NCBI RefSeq assembly: GCF_000003815.2 | Contig: NC_049979.1 | Location: forward strand, 31,679,013 to 31,743,012 | Direction of reading: 5' to 3' | Source: Branchiostoma floridae | Lineage: Eukaryota; Chordata; Leptocardii; Amphioxiformes; Branchiostomatidae | Length of the DNA: 64,000 nt | Shown: piece by piece, positions 13,301-24,041 of the stretch | How positions within the stretch are numbered: position 1 is the stretch's first letter | Layout of the letters: each line of letters starts with the position of its first letter | Program-made: the position numbers and the translations under genes | Notes under the pieces: generated by a model | Database searches by the model: none | Told to the model about the DNA's origin: nothing | What the model saw: only the letters and a program-made list of their open reading frames with translations

Positions 13301-15895
13301 GTTGATGGGGTCCTGTTGTCATATGTCCAATTCACCTTTGTACCAAATTTCAGGTCATTTGATTTACATACAAGGGCATAGAAGCCAAAAATATACATTT
13401 TTAGTAAAAAATGACTGAAAACCCCCAAATAACTAATTTTTGAAGTGATCTATGAAGAAAGTGTCGATGGGGTCCTGTGAGCATATGTTCAATGCACCTC
13501 CGTACCAAATTTCAGGTCATTTGGTTTCAATACAAAGGCATATGAGCATAAAATATACATTTTTAGTAAAAAATGGCCAAAAACCCTAAAATAACTCATT
13601 TTTGGAGTAAACAATGAATAAAGCGTTGATGGGGTTCTGTGGTCATATGTCAAACGCACCTTTGTACCAAAATTAAGGTCATTTGGTTTTAATACAAGGG
13701 CATAGGAGCCAAAAATATACATTTTTAGTCAAAAATGGCCAAAACCCTAAAATAACTCATTTTTGAAGTGATCTATGAAGAAAGCGTTGATGGTTTTCTG
13801 TGCTTATATGTCCAATGCACCTCTCTACCAAATTTCATGTCATTAGCTTGTAATACCAGGGCACAGGGGCCCAAAGTATACATATTTTGTCTAAAATGAC
13901 CAAAAACCCTAAATATCATAAATTCTATGGCCTCTATCAAGAAAATGAAAAAAAAAAAACGACTAGGGATATTTGCTATTTCTACCACCCTGCCAAATTT
14001 CAGCTAATTTGGTCAAAAAATGAAAAAAAATTAATCCCATTTGAAGACTTGACAGGAGGAGAAGAAGAAGAAGAAACCAAGGAAAAACAATATATTGCAA
14101 TCCCATACTGTAGTATAGATTGCAATATAAATAAAAATGAGCACATCACTCCCTGCAAATATGGTGGCAGTACAGTGAGCCGTTTTGAAATTTAAAGGGG
14201 GGGAGGCTCTATACTGTAGAATGAATCTGAAGCTTAGTTTTTAGCACTAAGAGGCAGTAGATAGCTTGACTGGCGTGAACATCATCACATTTTTTTAAAG
14301 CCGCTGTTTTTTACAATTGTATTTTTGATTCTGGTCACATGGAATCTTGCCTCTATACAATATAGAAGTTCTAAGACACAACGCAAGTGTTCTATTTTGA
14401 TTAAACGGATTTTTGTATCGAGCAGAATACCAATTTTGTTGCTCATAAAATTACGATAAAATATACCACGTTAGTCACATTTATACATGAAGTAAATCAA
14501 AATGTGATATCAGCTTTAGTAAACATATGCTGATATAAAAGATAATTCACATGTGTACATGTAGTGGAGTTCATAATTGCCAAAAAGGCCCCGTTAACTT
14601 TTTGGAATAACCATAATTTTTCTCGTTTGGCATGTAAATTCACATACACGACCAGGGCAGGTGGACCTCCAGAACTTGTGCAACGCCTTACGGTTTCCAT
14701 ATTTAAAAAAATATATAAGGTGTCAATGTATAATATCGCTGTTAAGCAGTATATCCATAGTCTAATCTCGTACTTGCCTTTTCCCTCCACAGTGATGCTA
14801 ATTTTCGTCGGAACGTCCCGATCCTCAATTGTCCTATAATGCAGCGACAGATATAACACTAATTCATAATGACATTCCAAGAACGTCAATTTTGTGGTTG
14901 TTTTTGCTGAACTTAGATAATGTATGTAGATAATATATTTGTTTTATAACGCAAAGTTATTTGACCAAACGTTAACAAAAACCAAGCGTGATAAACGTCT
15001 TGAAAACAACGCGATGAAGATCACTGCTGTCTCTTTCGTCAGCCAAGATTTATTTTTTAGATTCATACATGCAACATATGATACCACTACCGAGATTAAT
15101 TTAGAAGTTGTTCAGGTGCTTTTATTTCTTTTCCAAATATGATATGAATAACGCTAAGTTGCCATACCTGTTTAACAGTTGTAGCTCGTCCCTGGTAACC
15201 ATCTTCTTGTGGAGAGTCTCTGTGGCTTGATAGTCACGTTTGCAGTGTAAAATTGAATTACAAGAAATCGTTCGTGGTCTTGCGCAATAAAATGTAGAAT
15301 TCGGTACACGTTTGGAAAAATCGCAGATGTCACGTGGGTTCACGCTGTCGTTTTGACTAAAGGAACATTGTTTCCATTCCGAACGGCTAGTTTTTTCATC
15401 ATAGAAATCGCAAATCGTAACCCTTCTATCAAGAAACGTATCACGGGCCCTCCTGAGAACTTGAACAGCTTCACTTGAATGTATAAGCTTCACTGAAACG
15501 GAAAATTTTCCTGGGCAACATAAAAATAATTTAGCGAGATAAGTTCCATTTCCATAGTCTATTATTTTTCCAGGCGAGCAGGCCTGTATCGGAGAGTTTG
15601 AGTATAACTTGGCTAAGAAAAAATCTTCTCCGTAACTTTTTGGCCTTGCCATTGCATCTTTGGCAACTATTTTAATAAATAGAGTTTCTCCAACTTTAAA
15701 AACGTCCCGATCATTGATAAGGTGCAATGAAGTGGTATAAGCAATAGTCATCCGGCTTATACTTATCTCTTGTTGTTGATTGTGCAATGCTGATGTGACG
15801 ACGTTTTGTCCTCTTTGTACGTGTTTCCGCTTAGGATTAACTTGATGCGGATGTTTAGACGTAATGTTCCTGTTCCCTCTATTAAAATAGAATAC
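3599..15895 (-). CDS. NXPE family protein A (neurexophilin-like plus PC-esterase-like domains)
   Basis: Three exons are found: 15895-15168, 14833-14778 and 4362-3599; a short signal-anchor exon upstream of 15895 is expected but was not found. They splice in phase to 515 residues. The first ~240 residues form the neurexophilin/immunoglobulin-like region (IKIVAKD, KSYG, KLYSN, LIHSSEAVQVL, paired cysteines). The last ~250 form the PC-esterase-like domain with the GDSTGRQYW nucleophile motif, VIWRT and a C-terminal HP. The family acts in the secretory pathway or at the cell surface. Human NXPE1 has been reported to O-acetylate sialic acid, but substrate here is unknown. It is divergently oriented to a paralogue at 27.9-35.9 kb. 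The 10.4-kb last intron is filled with transposons. Confidence 0.85.
4890..7425 (-). mobile_element. Non-LTR retrotransposon, minus strand, with RT domain and C-terminal CPFC-type region
   Basis: Reading leftward, 6991-6722 codes for RT blocks: FVDMKKAFDSVW (catalytic Asp), then GVRQSCNLSPLLFNLFIND. A degenerated ADDLALIS catalytic box follows at 6682-6461. From 6300 to 4900 is the C-terminal region, homologous to the longer frame at 44264-43344. The 3' end carries GCAATAAAGTTC near 4900, matching the 3' end of the 43-kb copy. A 313-base gap lies inside. Frames are broken by stops and shifts, so it is inactive. It is inserted into a MITE. Confidence 0.75.
5434..5746. other. Assembly gap (313 N)
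   Basis: Run of N inside the C-terminal region of the minus-strand retrotransposon. Comparison with the 43-kb copy suggests about 190 bases are missing, so the gap size may be nominal. Confidence 0.95.
7640..8135. repeat. Three diverged ~160-bp tandem units (same family as 13100-13940)
   Basis: Landmarks recur near 7690, 7850 and 8000: CTATGAAGAAA, then CATATGTCCAATGCACC, then CCAAATTTCACGTCAT, then AAGGGCATA. The units are non-coding and are followed by the purine-rich tail shared with 14050-14120. Confidence 0.75.
8136..8440. repeat. Interspersed repeat tail with an embedded short insertion
   Basis: The stretch begins with the GACAGGAGAAAG tail and a short palindrome (CCATACTGTAGTATGG at 8209-8224). 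It ends with AAACCACCTTGAATTAGC, identical to 3485-3520. The 8240-8390 part has no match in the other copies seen here. Confidence 0.5.
8441..9300. other. Unassigned AT-rich sequence
   Basis: No open frame of note and no recognisable repeat end on either strand. Confidence 0.45.
9310..9625 (-). mobile_element. TTAA-type MITE fragment (family 1, reverse)
   Basis: The stretch matches the right-hand part of the intact 48710-49630 copy in reverse: GTCTAAAAGTGCCTGC, then a perfect GTTGCCATGGCAAC at 9459-9472, then CTCACCAATTTTGG. It ends where the foldback element at 9626 begins. Confidence 0.65.
9626..9813. mobile_element. Short foldback MITE with perfect 13-bp ends
   Basis: The element starts TACTGTAAATGCA and ends TGCATTTACAGTA, a perfect inverted pair. 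Internally it has several copies of a CCGCGAA/TTCGCGG motif in both orientations (CTTTCGCGGTGGATTT near the left end, CCCCGCGAACTTAAA near the right). It is 188 bp long with no coding capacity. The target-site duplication was not resolved. Confidence 0.75.
10047..10128 (-). repeat. tRNA-derived sequence (SINE head or tRNA relic)
   Basis: On the minus strand, TGGCCGAGCGG is a textbook A-box (class II tRNA-like, Ser/Leu style). About 60 nt later GTGTTCTAACC is a B-box-like T-arm. The T-stem pairs imperfectly, and the flanking 7-mers that should form the acceptor stem (GCTGGCG and TTGTAAC) do not pair. A functional tRNA is therefore unlikely; a tRNA-derived SINE or pseudogene is better. Confidence 0.6.
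10766..11833 (-). mobile_element. TTAA-type MITE (family 1, reverse)
   Basis: The right end is GGTCTGAATAGGG followed by TTAA at 11834-11837. The left part begins with GACCTGGGGGGTGG and the family-1 block containing a decayed X-box (TTGTTGCCATGCCAAC near 10938). A pentanucleotide microsatellite lies near the right end. The left inverted end is eroded. Confidence 0.65.
11745..11785. repeat. (ATATT)n microsatellite
   Basis: Eight or so tandem copies of ATATT/TATAT pentamers, inside the reverse family-1 MITE. Confidence 0.9.
11970..12878 (+). mobile_element. Complete TTAA-type MITE (family 1)
   Basis: Flanked by TTAA at 11966-11969 and 12879-12882. The ends are CCCTATTCAGACCGG and its inverse CCGGTCTGAATAGGG, a perfect 15-bp pair. 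It is 909 bp long and non-coding. It carries YY1-type CCGCCATCTTGGAT at 12521-12534, a CRE palindrome at 12544-12551 and a decayed X-box near 12715. The TTAA target and CCCT ends are the hallmark of the piggyBac superfamily. Confidence 0.85.
13100..13940. repeat. ~162-bp tandem array, about five units
   Basis: Landmarks CTATGAAGAAAG and GTTGATGGGGTCCTG recur near 13288, 13450, 13612 and 13775, with a divergent first unit near 13127. Each unit contains CATATGTCCAA, CCAAATTTCAGGTCATTTG and AAGGGCATA. Open frames across it are by-products of the repeat. Confidence 0.8.
13941..14220. repeat. Purine-rich repeat tail plus MITE end fragment
   Basis: GACAGGAGGAGAAGAAG and a palindromic CCATACTGTAGTAT segment match 8155-8225. 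From 14140 the sequence resembles the reversed end of a family-1 MITE (CCGTTTTGAAATTTAAAGGGG). Confidence 0.5.
14778..14833 (-). CDS. NXPE-A micro-exon 3 (56 nt)
   Basis: The exon codes for TIEDRDVPTKISITVEGK and aligns with the 59-nt exon of NXPE-B (ITVEGKGI against IEIQAKGI). It begins after TATAG and supplies one base, 18 codons and one base, exactly the phase needed to join exons 2 and 4. The apparent donor is AAAAG|GCAAGT, a GC-type splice site with otherwise perfect consensus. Confidence 0.75.
15168..15895 (-). CDS. NXPE-A exon 2 (neurexophilin-like region)
   Basis: The acceptor is TTTTATTGCAG before 15895 in minus orientation, and the donor is CAG|GTATGG. Length 728 nt: it starts in phase 0 and ends with two bases of a codon, exactly as the equivalent exon of NXPE-B. 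The ATG at 15916 that opens the frame lies in the intron and is not the natural start. Confidence 0.85.
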
Positions 15896-15947
15896 CTGCA
15901 ATAAAAGCACAATCAATTACTTAACGCAGTATCATTTAGTATGCTCT

Positions 15948-17030
15948 TGGTCTTTGTGTAATATAGGCCGGTGATAATGAAATAGGCTATGTTTAAAACC
16001 TTTTCTTTCAGCCATATGCATTACGTGGTTTGTAAGAAAGTCAAATGCTCGTTTTGCTTAAACATATTCAGACGGAGTTTGATGCTCGCGTAAACTTCCA
16101 TATCTTAGACGGCTTAAGTTACAACCTCCAATTTTGAATTACCTGAGTTGCCAACCATTGTCAAGTTTGTTATTTTTTTCTCTCTTTCTTTTTCCTTTTT
16201 TACGTGTAGCCAAGACAAGTTGCTAGTTTCGGTCCTAACAATGTATTTTTGAAGGTAATTTGTTACATCAATGCTATTTTATTACAAGAATATAACCGTA
16301 TTCCATTTACTATAACTTACTATAAGATTAAACTCGCATTTATCATGTAAATTAAATGACAACAGCAGCCTAAATTCAATATCACATCCAATCACCGAAT
16401 AAAGTATGTTAGCTTATAATCTCCTAAATTCGTATGTACCTGTTATTCTTTTATCAGAAAGGTCAAATGACTGGGAGTTTGAAAAATGTCATTGCTGAAA
16501 TACAATCATCCCACAGTCTTATACAGACATACGGTAGGAAATCATGAAAAAAAAATCTAGCTACATTTGCATGCGATCCTGTCCTGATAGAGTCCTACAC
16601 GAACTGAAACGTTATTGAGTGTACTAAGGGTGTTCTTATTCAGGCTTAGGGAAAAACGGTTAGGAGTTTCTGATACTTGAGACATATGTTTTTCGGGATG
16701 TGTGTTTCTTTACACATTTTTCGTAAAACTCACGTGACTACATTATAGGACTCAAAATTCTATTGGGTATACAATAGATTTGACGAAGTTGAATCAGAAT
16801 TCTAATTTACTTTGTCATGAAGAGTAATTTAAACGTGGCTAATATTCACAATTTTCGCAAAAAAAGTGACTAAACTAACTAAACTAACCACAAAGTGACT
16901 AAACCAACAACCAGACGATCTAAAATCTACAAGTTTTTTTTTGGGATAGGCAATACAAATATTTATCTTTGACAAGAAGTTGAGTTAGAATTCTTTTCCA
17001 CTTTGTCAAATGCTTTGCACCTGTCTAAAA
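15948..17030. other. Region upstream of NXPE-A exon 2, no feature assigned
   Basis: The missing signal-anchor exon of NXPE-A should lie somewhere upstream (minus orientation). I could not find an ATG followed by a hydrophobic stretch and a phase-0 donor here. Confidence 0.4.
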
Positions 17031-17345
17031 TTTGAAAAAAAAACTGGCCTACTTTTGAGGACAACTTAAAAACTTACTTCCCCCCCCGAAATGTTTGCTA
17101 TCAACATATTCTAAACGATACCAAATTTGGTGGCCTTAGCATAAGATCTACGCTACATTTCAGTTGGTAAGGGCATCAAAATGTCCTTCCCGGACTGCAT
17201 AGGGTCGGTGCAAAATGTAATCTTTATGATATTTTGCATAAATTATAATAACATGTAATTGTTCACGCCTAATAACATCAAACTGCCCTACATATATTAA
17301 TAAATCTATTCATATATACACATTACAATAAAGGACACATGAACT
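17030..17345. mobile_element. TTAA-type MITE fragment (family 2)
   Basis: The stretch parallels 30870-31060 of the complete family-2 copy: GGTGGCCTTAGCATAAG, then GGTGCAAAATG and TTTTGCATAAATTATAATAA. Both ends are missing. Confidence 0.5.
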
Positions 17346-17699
17346 GTATCTGTACGTGGGTTAAGATTAGACAAAAAAAAACTATGGTTGTTTAAGGGTT
17401 TAAAAGGCGACAATGCAAACCCTCCTAAAGCAGCACATAACACTAGGTAGATTTTTTATACTTTAAATATTTATGAAATAGATTAGTTTCACATCTAGTT
17501 AACATGTTAACAACATATTTACTTATACTGTTCTGTGTGTACAAGTATCCTTTACAGTTGTCGTTCAATAAAGTTCCGTTTCATGACCACGTAATTTTCT
17601 GCGGACAATATACATATAAAACTACTGCTTATTTTGCTTACCCCAGGGACAATTCTTGTATGAAGAAAAATATTCTTGCTGTAAAAAAATTGTAGAATA

Positions 17700-18060
17700 A
17701 AATTCAAGCAAAACTTTCTTGAGTTTTAAGCAAAATCTTCTCCTTTTTTTCTTAAAATGCAAGAAAATTCTAGCAATTCTTGTTATTTCTTAACCAGATT
17801 AAAATCTTAAGAAATACAACAATTTTTTTTTCTTCCTGGAAGATAAATTTTCTGTGAGGAAGTAAAACAAGATAAACAGCATAAAGCATTTTTGGTAATA
17901 CATGAAAACAAATCTCAAATAGTCTCAAAAAGCTTAACAAGCAAGCCCCACGGACAAGCACATTTTTCTTGGGGACAGAATAATTTTCTTCATGGAAAAA
18001 AATTCTATGAGGAAGCAAAACAAGCTAAAGAAGAAAAACATTTTTGATGGTGTAAATCCT
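17700..18060. repeat. AAGAAAA-rich sequence with an internal duplication
   Basis: A ~60-bp piece with GAGGAAGTAAAACAAG near 17855 recurs as GAGGAAGCAAAACAAG near 18010. Low complexity otherwise. Confidence 0.5.
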
Positions 18061-18904
18061 CACAACAAATTTTGTGTCATTATCTTATGATTTTACATCA
18101 TGGCGTCATTTAGCTAATTAACGGCCGTTATCTTGGATCTTGACCAATGACGTAATAAGCAAGAATTGTAAATTTTGAATTAAGAAAGTTACATTATTAA
18201 TGTTTATATTTTCAACGGATGTCATAGCAAACATTATTATTCTGTTATCAATACTGTCACATTTTTGTTGCATACTTTAAATTTTTTCTGGGAACACCCT
18301 CGCATGGATGACGACAAAATGGCATTACGTAATAATTCAAGTGTGGCGGTCTTTTTTTAACATTGTCAATACTTTTGGTGCAGGGAGTATGTGGCGTACG
18401 TTTGGACCAATTAACAACTTAAAAAAAAAAATCCAGACCGGAATCTTTGAGGGTTCAACTCTAGTTTTCTTTGTCTTGGCAAGGCCTGGTCATGCCCCAC
18501 AAGAGAATGAACTATCAGCCAGATACAAATCATTGCATCTACAGTTCCGCATGTTTAAAAGTTTGAAATTTGGCAGGAACTTGGACTTGCTCCTATATAT
18601 ACCAACCATGTATAAGGTATTAGATTTTGATGCATCTTCTTTCTACAATTCACAAATATCAAATCTATGCTGTTTTGTAAGAAAAAAAAATGACCCAGCC
18701 AAATTCTTGCGGTTGACAAGGAGCAGTATTTGTTTAGGAGATGTTGTGACAGTCATCGATCGGTTTCCTGAAAATTAGAATGATTTTTTGATGAATATAT
18801 TAACTTTCATTATTTCTGTGGTTTTTAGGGTTGGCTGTGACTTTATCAGCCAATGTCCAAATATTACAAGATAAAAGCAGTTTTCCCACTAGGAATTCAA
18901 ACAA

Positions 18905-19340
18905 ACCCTCGAACACCCGAGTGGGGTCGATTTTGAACCCAGACGTAAATTTTGATGTACTATTTTAACTTTTGATTTGAAGAAAAATTCCTTCCGTGAC
19001 TTTGACAGTCAATATCTATTGACTGTGCAGGGAGCAGCTTCAGACAGAAAGGCTTTGAGAACGATGACGGCCCGCCTTAGCGAAGTCTGATTGGCGGCGA
19101 GGAAGATGATGGTGATGATGATGACGATCTGCTATACCTTCTCCTATGTTTTTACGAAGATTAGTACAATACTGAAAAAAACTATAGATAACGTTTGTGT
19201 TCAGTCCGTCAGAGGATACTTAACATATAAAAGTAAATTATTAGCAAAAAGTCTGTGTCGTCATCATATAATTTGACAACATTATGACCTCATTTAGCTA
19301 ATAATGGCGATATCTTGCTTTTTAATCAATGGCGTCTTTA
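18905..19340 (+). mobile_element. TTAA-type MITE fragment (family 2, ACCCGAG subfamily) with an insertion
   Basis: It begins CCCTCGAACACCCGAGTGGG, matching the left end of the complete copy at 57184. It is interrupted at about 19025-19125 by unrelated, more GC-rich sequence, then continues in register. Confidence 0.6.
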
Positions 19341-19439
19341 AAGTCTTAAACTCCCAACTAACTGTGCAGATTTTTTTCACCTTGCCAATCAATAATCTGA
19401 CATCTGCTTAATTTTTTTTCTATTGATTAGTTGTTTTAA

Positions 19440-22400
19440 CTCTATCCAGACTGGGAGGGGGGCTAAAAGTGGCTGCGGCAACTTTGACGTCCTATAGCTC
19501 CCGAACGGCTTGTGCCAGAACAGACTTTTTCTAAAATATTGTTGCAAACAATTAAAAAAAAAAATCAGAAGTTTATAATTTTTCGTGTTACCGTGGCAAC
19601 GTGTTTCTGAAATGCAAAATTTAAAAAAATCACTAATTTTGGTTTAAACAATAGGATTTTTAGATTTTCTTGCTAAACTAAACTTATTTCCATATATCTT
19701 TGATATCTAAAACATCTTAGTTGAGCATTAAAAATTAGATTTTCATAAATTATGCAAATTAAGCAATTGGTCAAAAGTCCAAGATAGCCGACAATGTCAG
19801 GATGAAAACCATAACCAGCTTATTTTCACTCGGATTTCATCACTACTTGGTATTTTCTTACAGAAAACATTCATGTGAACGTTTGTACTTCATTTCCATG
19901 GGGTTTTAGCTTTATGTGTTGAAAAAATGTATCTTAAGACATTTAAGGTTGATAATCCAAGATGGCGGATAGCTTAACTACAGTTGACGTCATTTTATGA
20001 CGTAATTTTTACGTCGTTGCGTCGGAGTTTGACAAGATAAGTCTTACAACACTTAGATATTGATAAGAAACGTTTCTTGGTAAATATTTGTGTGAAATAT
20101 CATTTTCTCAGTATTGTGCTTTCACTTCACACGCAACATTGGACAAGTGTTGTGTAATGCTCCAAGGATGTGGCGTCTCATCAGTCTTTTTATGTTCAGT
20201 TTCTACACGTTTTCTGAACCATTGAAGAACATGACCTCGCCCAGTCTTGTGCTGAACAAAAAGGGCTTACACCTGGCCCATGTAAACGTGTGCAGTCTGC
20301 GGAACAAAGTCGTCGACTTGGGATACCTTCTCAGTAACAACAACGTGCCCATCATCGGCATCAGCGAAACTCCTTTCGACGACAACGTCCAAGATGGGGA
20401 ACTACAGATACCAAACTATGACATCATCAGACTGGACAGAAACAGCCGTGGAGGAGGGGTAGCCTTTTACATCAGAAGCCAAATACCATATAAGGTACGA
20501 TTAAACTTATCCCCAAATGGGGTTGAGATACTGTGGATTCAAGTGCATGTACCTTTTTCCAAGCCGATATTGGCCGCAGTTGTTTACAGACCTCCGAACT
20601 CTGATCGAGCGTACTTTGACATGCTTCTCACGTGCATAGAGAAAGCATCTAGTGAAAACTTGGAAGTCTGTGTACTTGGCGACTTAAACATTGACTGGAA
20701 TGGAAATTCATTCTATGAAAAAAAAAGATTTATTCAAATTCGCATCGGGCTGTAATCTGACTCAAATCGTCAATGTGCCTACGCGCATGAGTTCAAATAA
20801 ACACGGTAAAGCAACATCAACCTACATAGACCTTGTATTTGTAAGATCCCCGTCCATGTACAGCAAAGCGAAGTCTACACCCTGGGTTTGTACCGACCAC
20901 AACATTATTACCGTCACAAGGAACACCAAAATGCCGAAACAACCACCACGAGCAGAATATAAACGAAGCTACAAGACATTCAACACAAATGACTTTATTG
21001 GTGATATTATGTGTGCACCTTGGAATAGAGTAGACCTGTTTGACGATGTTGATGATTCTGTGTATGTCTTCATGGCCTTATTTAACATGATAGCCAACTT
21101 TCATGCACCTTTAAGGCGCTTTACTGTACGATCTAATCAGGTTCCATGGTTAGATGCAGAGTTGCAAAAAAAAGAAACTATGTTAATGAGGAATGAACCG
21201 AAAGCTACTGCAGATGCTTCTTCATTGCCATCAGATAGAGCTGCATATAAGAAATTAAGGAATCATGTGGTAAAAATGAACAGAAGGAAGAAAGAAAACG
21301 GAAAATGCAAATAATCCTAAACAGATGTGGAAGTCAGTCAACATGCTACTAGGCCGCTGTAATACTCACTCCCCATCTTGTGTGGAAGTTGATGGCAAAT
21401 TCATTACAAATCCACCTGACATTCCCAATTACTTTAATAACTATTATATTGACAAGATCAATGCGTATAGAACAGATATTGATCTTCCAAATCCAAATGT
21501 GACTGAGCTGATTGATCAACATATCATGTATTGTAAAGAATGTCAACTGAAATTCCATAAAATTAGTAGGGATGACATTCTGAAGCTGTTGACTGACATA
21601 CCTATGTCAGCAACATGCGGTGTGGACCATATGGAAAACAGATTGATGAGATTGCCCTCTTTGTATATAGTAGCACATCTGCAGCACATTGTCATTAATC
21701 AGCGGCGTTTTCCCCAGCCAATGGAAAGCGGCAAAAGTACGTTCCCTCCCTAAGAATTCAAGAATGCGATTGACTGAGAAAAACAGCCGGCCAATTAGTC
21801 TACTCCCAGTGTTGAGCAAGGGTTGTTCACGATCAGATTTTCCACTATGTAACCATTAACAATATTGTGTCAACTGCACAACACGCCTATAGTCCTAACC
21901 ACTCGACAACAACTGCCTTGGTTAAGATGACAGATGACTGCCTGTGAGCCATGGATAGAGGGGAGCTTTTTGGAGATTTTAGTGCTGCGTTTGATCTTGT
22001 TGACCACTGTATTCTCCTTGCTAAACTTAAATCTTATGGTTTTCAACCAGGTGTTTTGGCTTGGTTTGAAAGCTATCTTTAGAGCAGAACTCAGGTTGTC
22101 TACATCAATGGTCAATTCTCAGAACCTCTGGGACTTGAATGTGGAGTACCACAAGGCAGTTGCTTAGGTCCATTGTTATTTACCCTTTATACAAATGACC
22201 TTCCGTTGACTGTATCACAATGTTCGACAGAAATGTATGCTGATGATACTTCGCTGTACAAGGCAGCCAAGTCAGTCAGTGCTATTGTGGCAGCTTTGCA
22301 ACCTGATCTTATAGAATTGTCTAACTGGGTTAGTGCCAATCGAGTAGTTATGAATTTACTGGAAACAAAATGTATGCTATTCGGCACTGCTCGCAAGCTT

Positions 22401-23573
22401 GCTCTGTTACCCGATACATTTTTGAACCTTGTAATCGGCTCTGAGAAAGTTGAACAAGTAATCAAAGCAATCCTATTGGGCTTACATGGACCCGTCACTA
22501 ACTTGATATCTTCACACCAAATATCTTGTAACAAAACTCTCAGGAAACGTAGCCTATGTTACAAGATATGCTTGTGCTATCAGTACTTAGTGCAATATTG
22601 CGCACCAGTGCTAGCCAGTATGTCAGATTTGAATATTAGAAAACTGCAGATAGTACAATATAGAGCGTGTAGACTGTTATTAAGATGTACATCGGACACA
22701 TCTGTTAGGCGGATGCATCTTGAGCTTGGTTGGCCTACAGTGAGAAAGAGATTCTCTTGAAGTACTCTGATTATGTTCTTCAAAATCCTCACTAGCCACG
22801 AACCACAAAATGTGTACAATTCCTTCATACCAGTTAATTCATCGGACATGTATAATGCTAGATTTTCTGTATGCTACAACTTCAGACTACCCAAACCTAA
22901 AACAAACAGTGGAAAACGTACCTTCCTGTACCGAGCAATTATGCTTTGGGACTCATTGCCATCTGACATTATGTCTGTGTGTACATTGTCTAGTTTTAAA
23001 CAAGCTATCTCAAACTTTGTTATCTAGACCTTTGACCTCTAGACACTGTGTTCTATTGTAAATACTTTGATTGTTGATGGCTGTTCTTTTTAAATATGTG
23101 ATGTATGATGTATATAATGGTGTTGGTTGTTTGAACCTTGGAAGATTAGCCCGTAAGGGAATGGTTTCTTAATAAACAACAATAAACAACAACACCCCCC
23201 TGCAAATTTGGTGACCGTACAGTAAGCCGTTTTGAAAATACGAAGATGGGGGGGGGGGGGGGCAAGGGGCTCCCCCCCCCCCCCCAGACGTTAAATAAGG
23301 CGTCTCTATACACCGCCATTGGTTTTGTATGGGTTACTATTTTATATAAGGCGTCTCTATACGACGTCCTTGGTTTTGTATGGGTTACTATTGGGCTGGC
23401 AATACTTAAAATAAGAAGACCGGTTCAACAGTTGTTGTTATTGTTGTTTTTTGTTGTTTTCAGACAAATGATCTAGCATAGAGCAAAAATGCGATGCATG
23501 TATATCCCCCACCCCCACCCACAAACACACACCATGTCCCGGATATGCAAAAAAAATCCCAGTCAAGATAGGG
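19440..23573 (-). mobile_element. TTAA-type MITE (family 1, reverse), split by a 3-kb retrotransposon
   Basis: The left half runs from TTAA at 19436-19439 to ~20105: decayed X-box near 19592, CCAAGATGGCGGA near 19960 and CRE-like sites. It corresponds to the complete copy at 31293-32266. The other half resumes at ~23200 with CTGCAAATTTGGTGACC and ends near GATAGGG at 23573. The interruption is the non-LTR element at ~20110-23195. Confidence 0.65.
20110..23195 (+). mobile_element. Non-LTR retrotransposon (CR1/L2-like), nearly full length, frame-broken
   Basis: An AP-type endonuclease is visible at 20250-20960: VNVCSLRNK, GISET, RGGGVAFYI, VYRPPNS, GDLNIDW, YIDLVFV and TDHNIIT in order, which are the catalytic Asn/Glu/Asp/His positions. 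An A-run near 20718-20726 shifts the frame between GDLNIDW and the rest. RT follows with a broken [13 protein letters not shown] block near 21980, GVPQGSCLGPLLF at 22143-22185 and the YADD box at ~22237. Thumb and C-terminal parts run to 23027. The 3' tail is AATAAACAAC repeats rather than poly(A). Inserted in a MITE; inactive. Confidence 0.85.
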
Positions 23574-24041
23574 TCAAAATACGTTGTTTTTTTATCCGGG
23601 TGTTTTGGAAACCATGGTCCCTAGAATGTTTTTATATTCCAAACTAAATTAAAACCAAATGTGATAGATGAAGGTTAAAAGTAAAATAAAATATTTACAA
23701 GTGAATAATCATGTAAGTTATTGAATAGAGTTATATATGACAGTGGGTGCTGTTACTTGATGTCTATTTATGTAGCAAAAAAAGCAAAAGTAGCAACAAA
23801 ATATTATATTAATTCATTTACGTACCGGTGGCAAGTACACCAAGAGAAAAGCTACACATATGTAGCAAAGGTTCTTTGCAGAAATCTTAGTATATCCTGC
23901 CATTTTCAGCATATACGACGTGAAAAAGAAACAACGTCCGTGTGCTTTTTTTTATCTGAAAAAAAACAACAACAACATTTGAATTGGAAGAAAATGAGAT
24001 TAGTGTTCATAGAAATTCTTCATCTAACACAGGGACGGTAA

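Noticed and set aside
13100..13940. CRISPR array or coding repeat
   Set aside because: Whole ~162-bp units repeat without unique spacers; frames are broken.
14497..14889. 130-codon minus-strand frame as a separate gene
   Set aside because: Only the 56 nt at 14833-14778 behave as coding; they are a micro-exon of NXPE-A and the rest is intron.
18308..18778. 156-codon plus-strand open frame
   Set aside because: No domain, no splice context; its start overlaps MITE-like sequence and the composition is that of AT-rich spacer.
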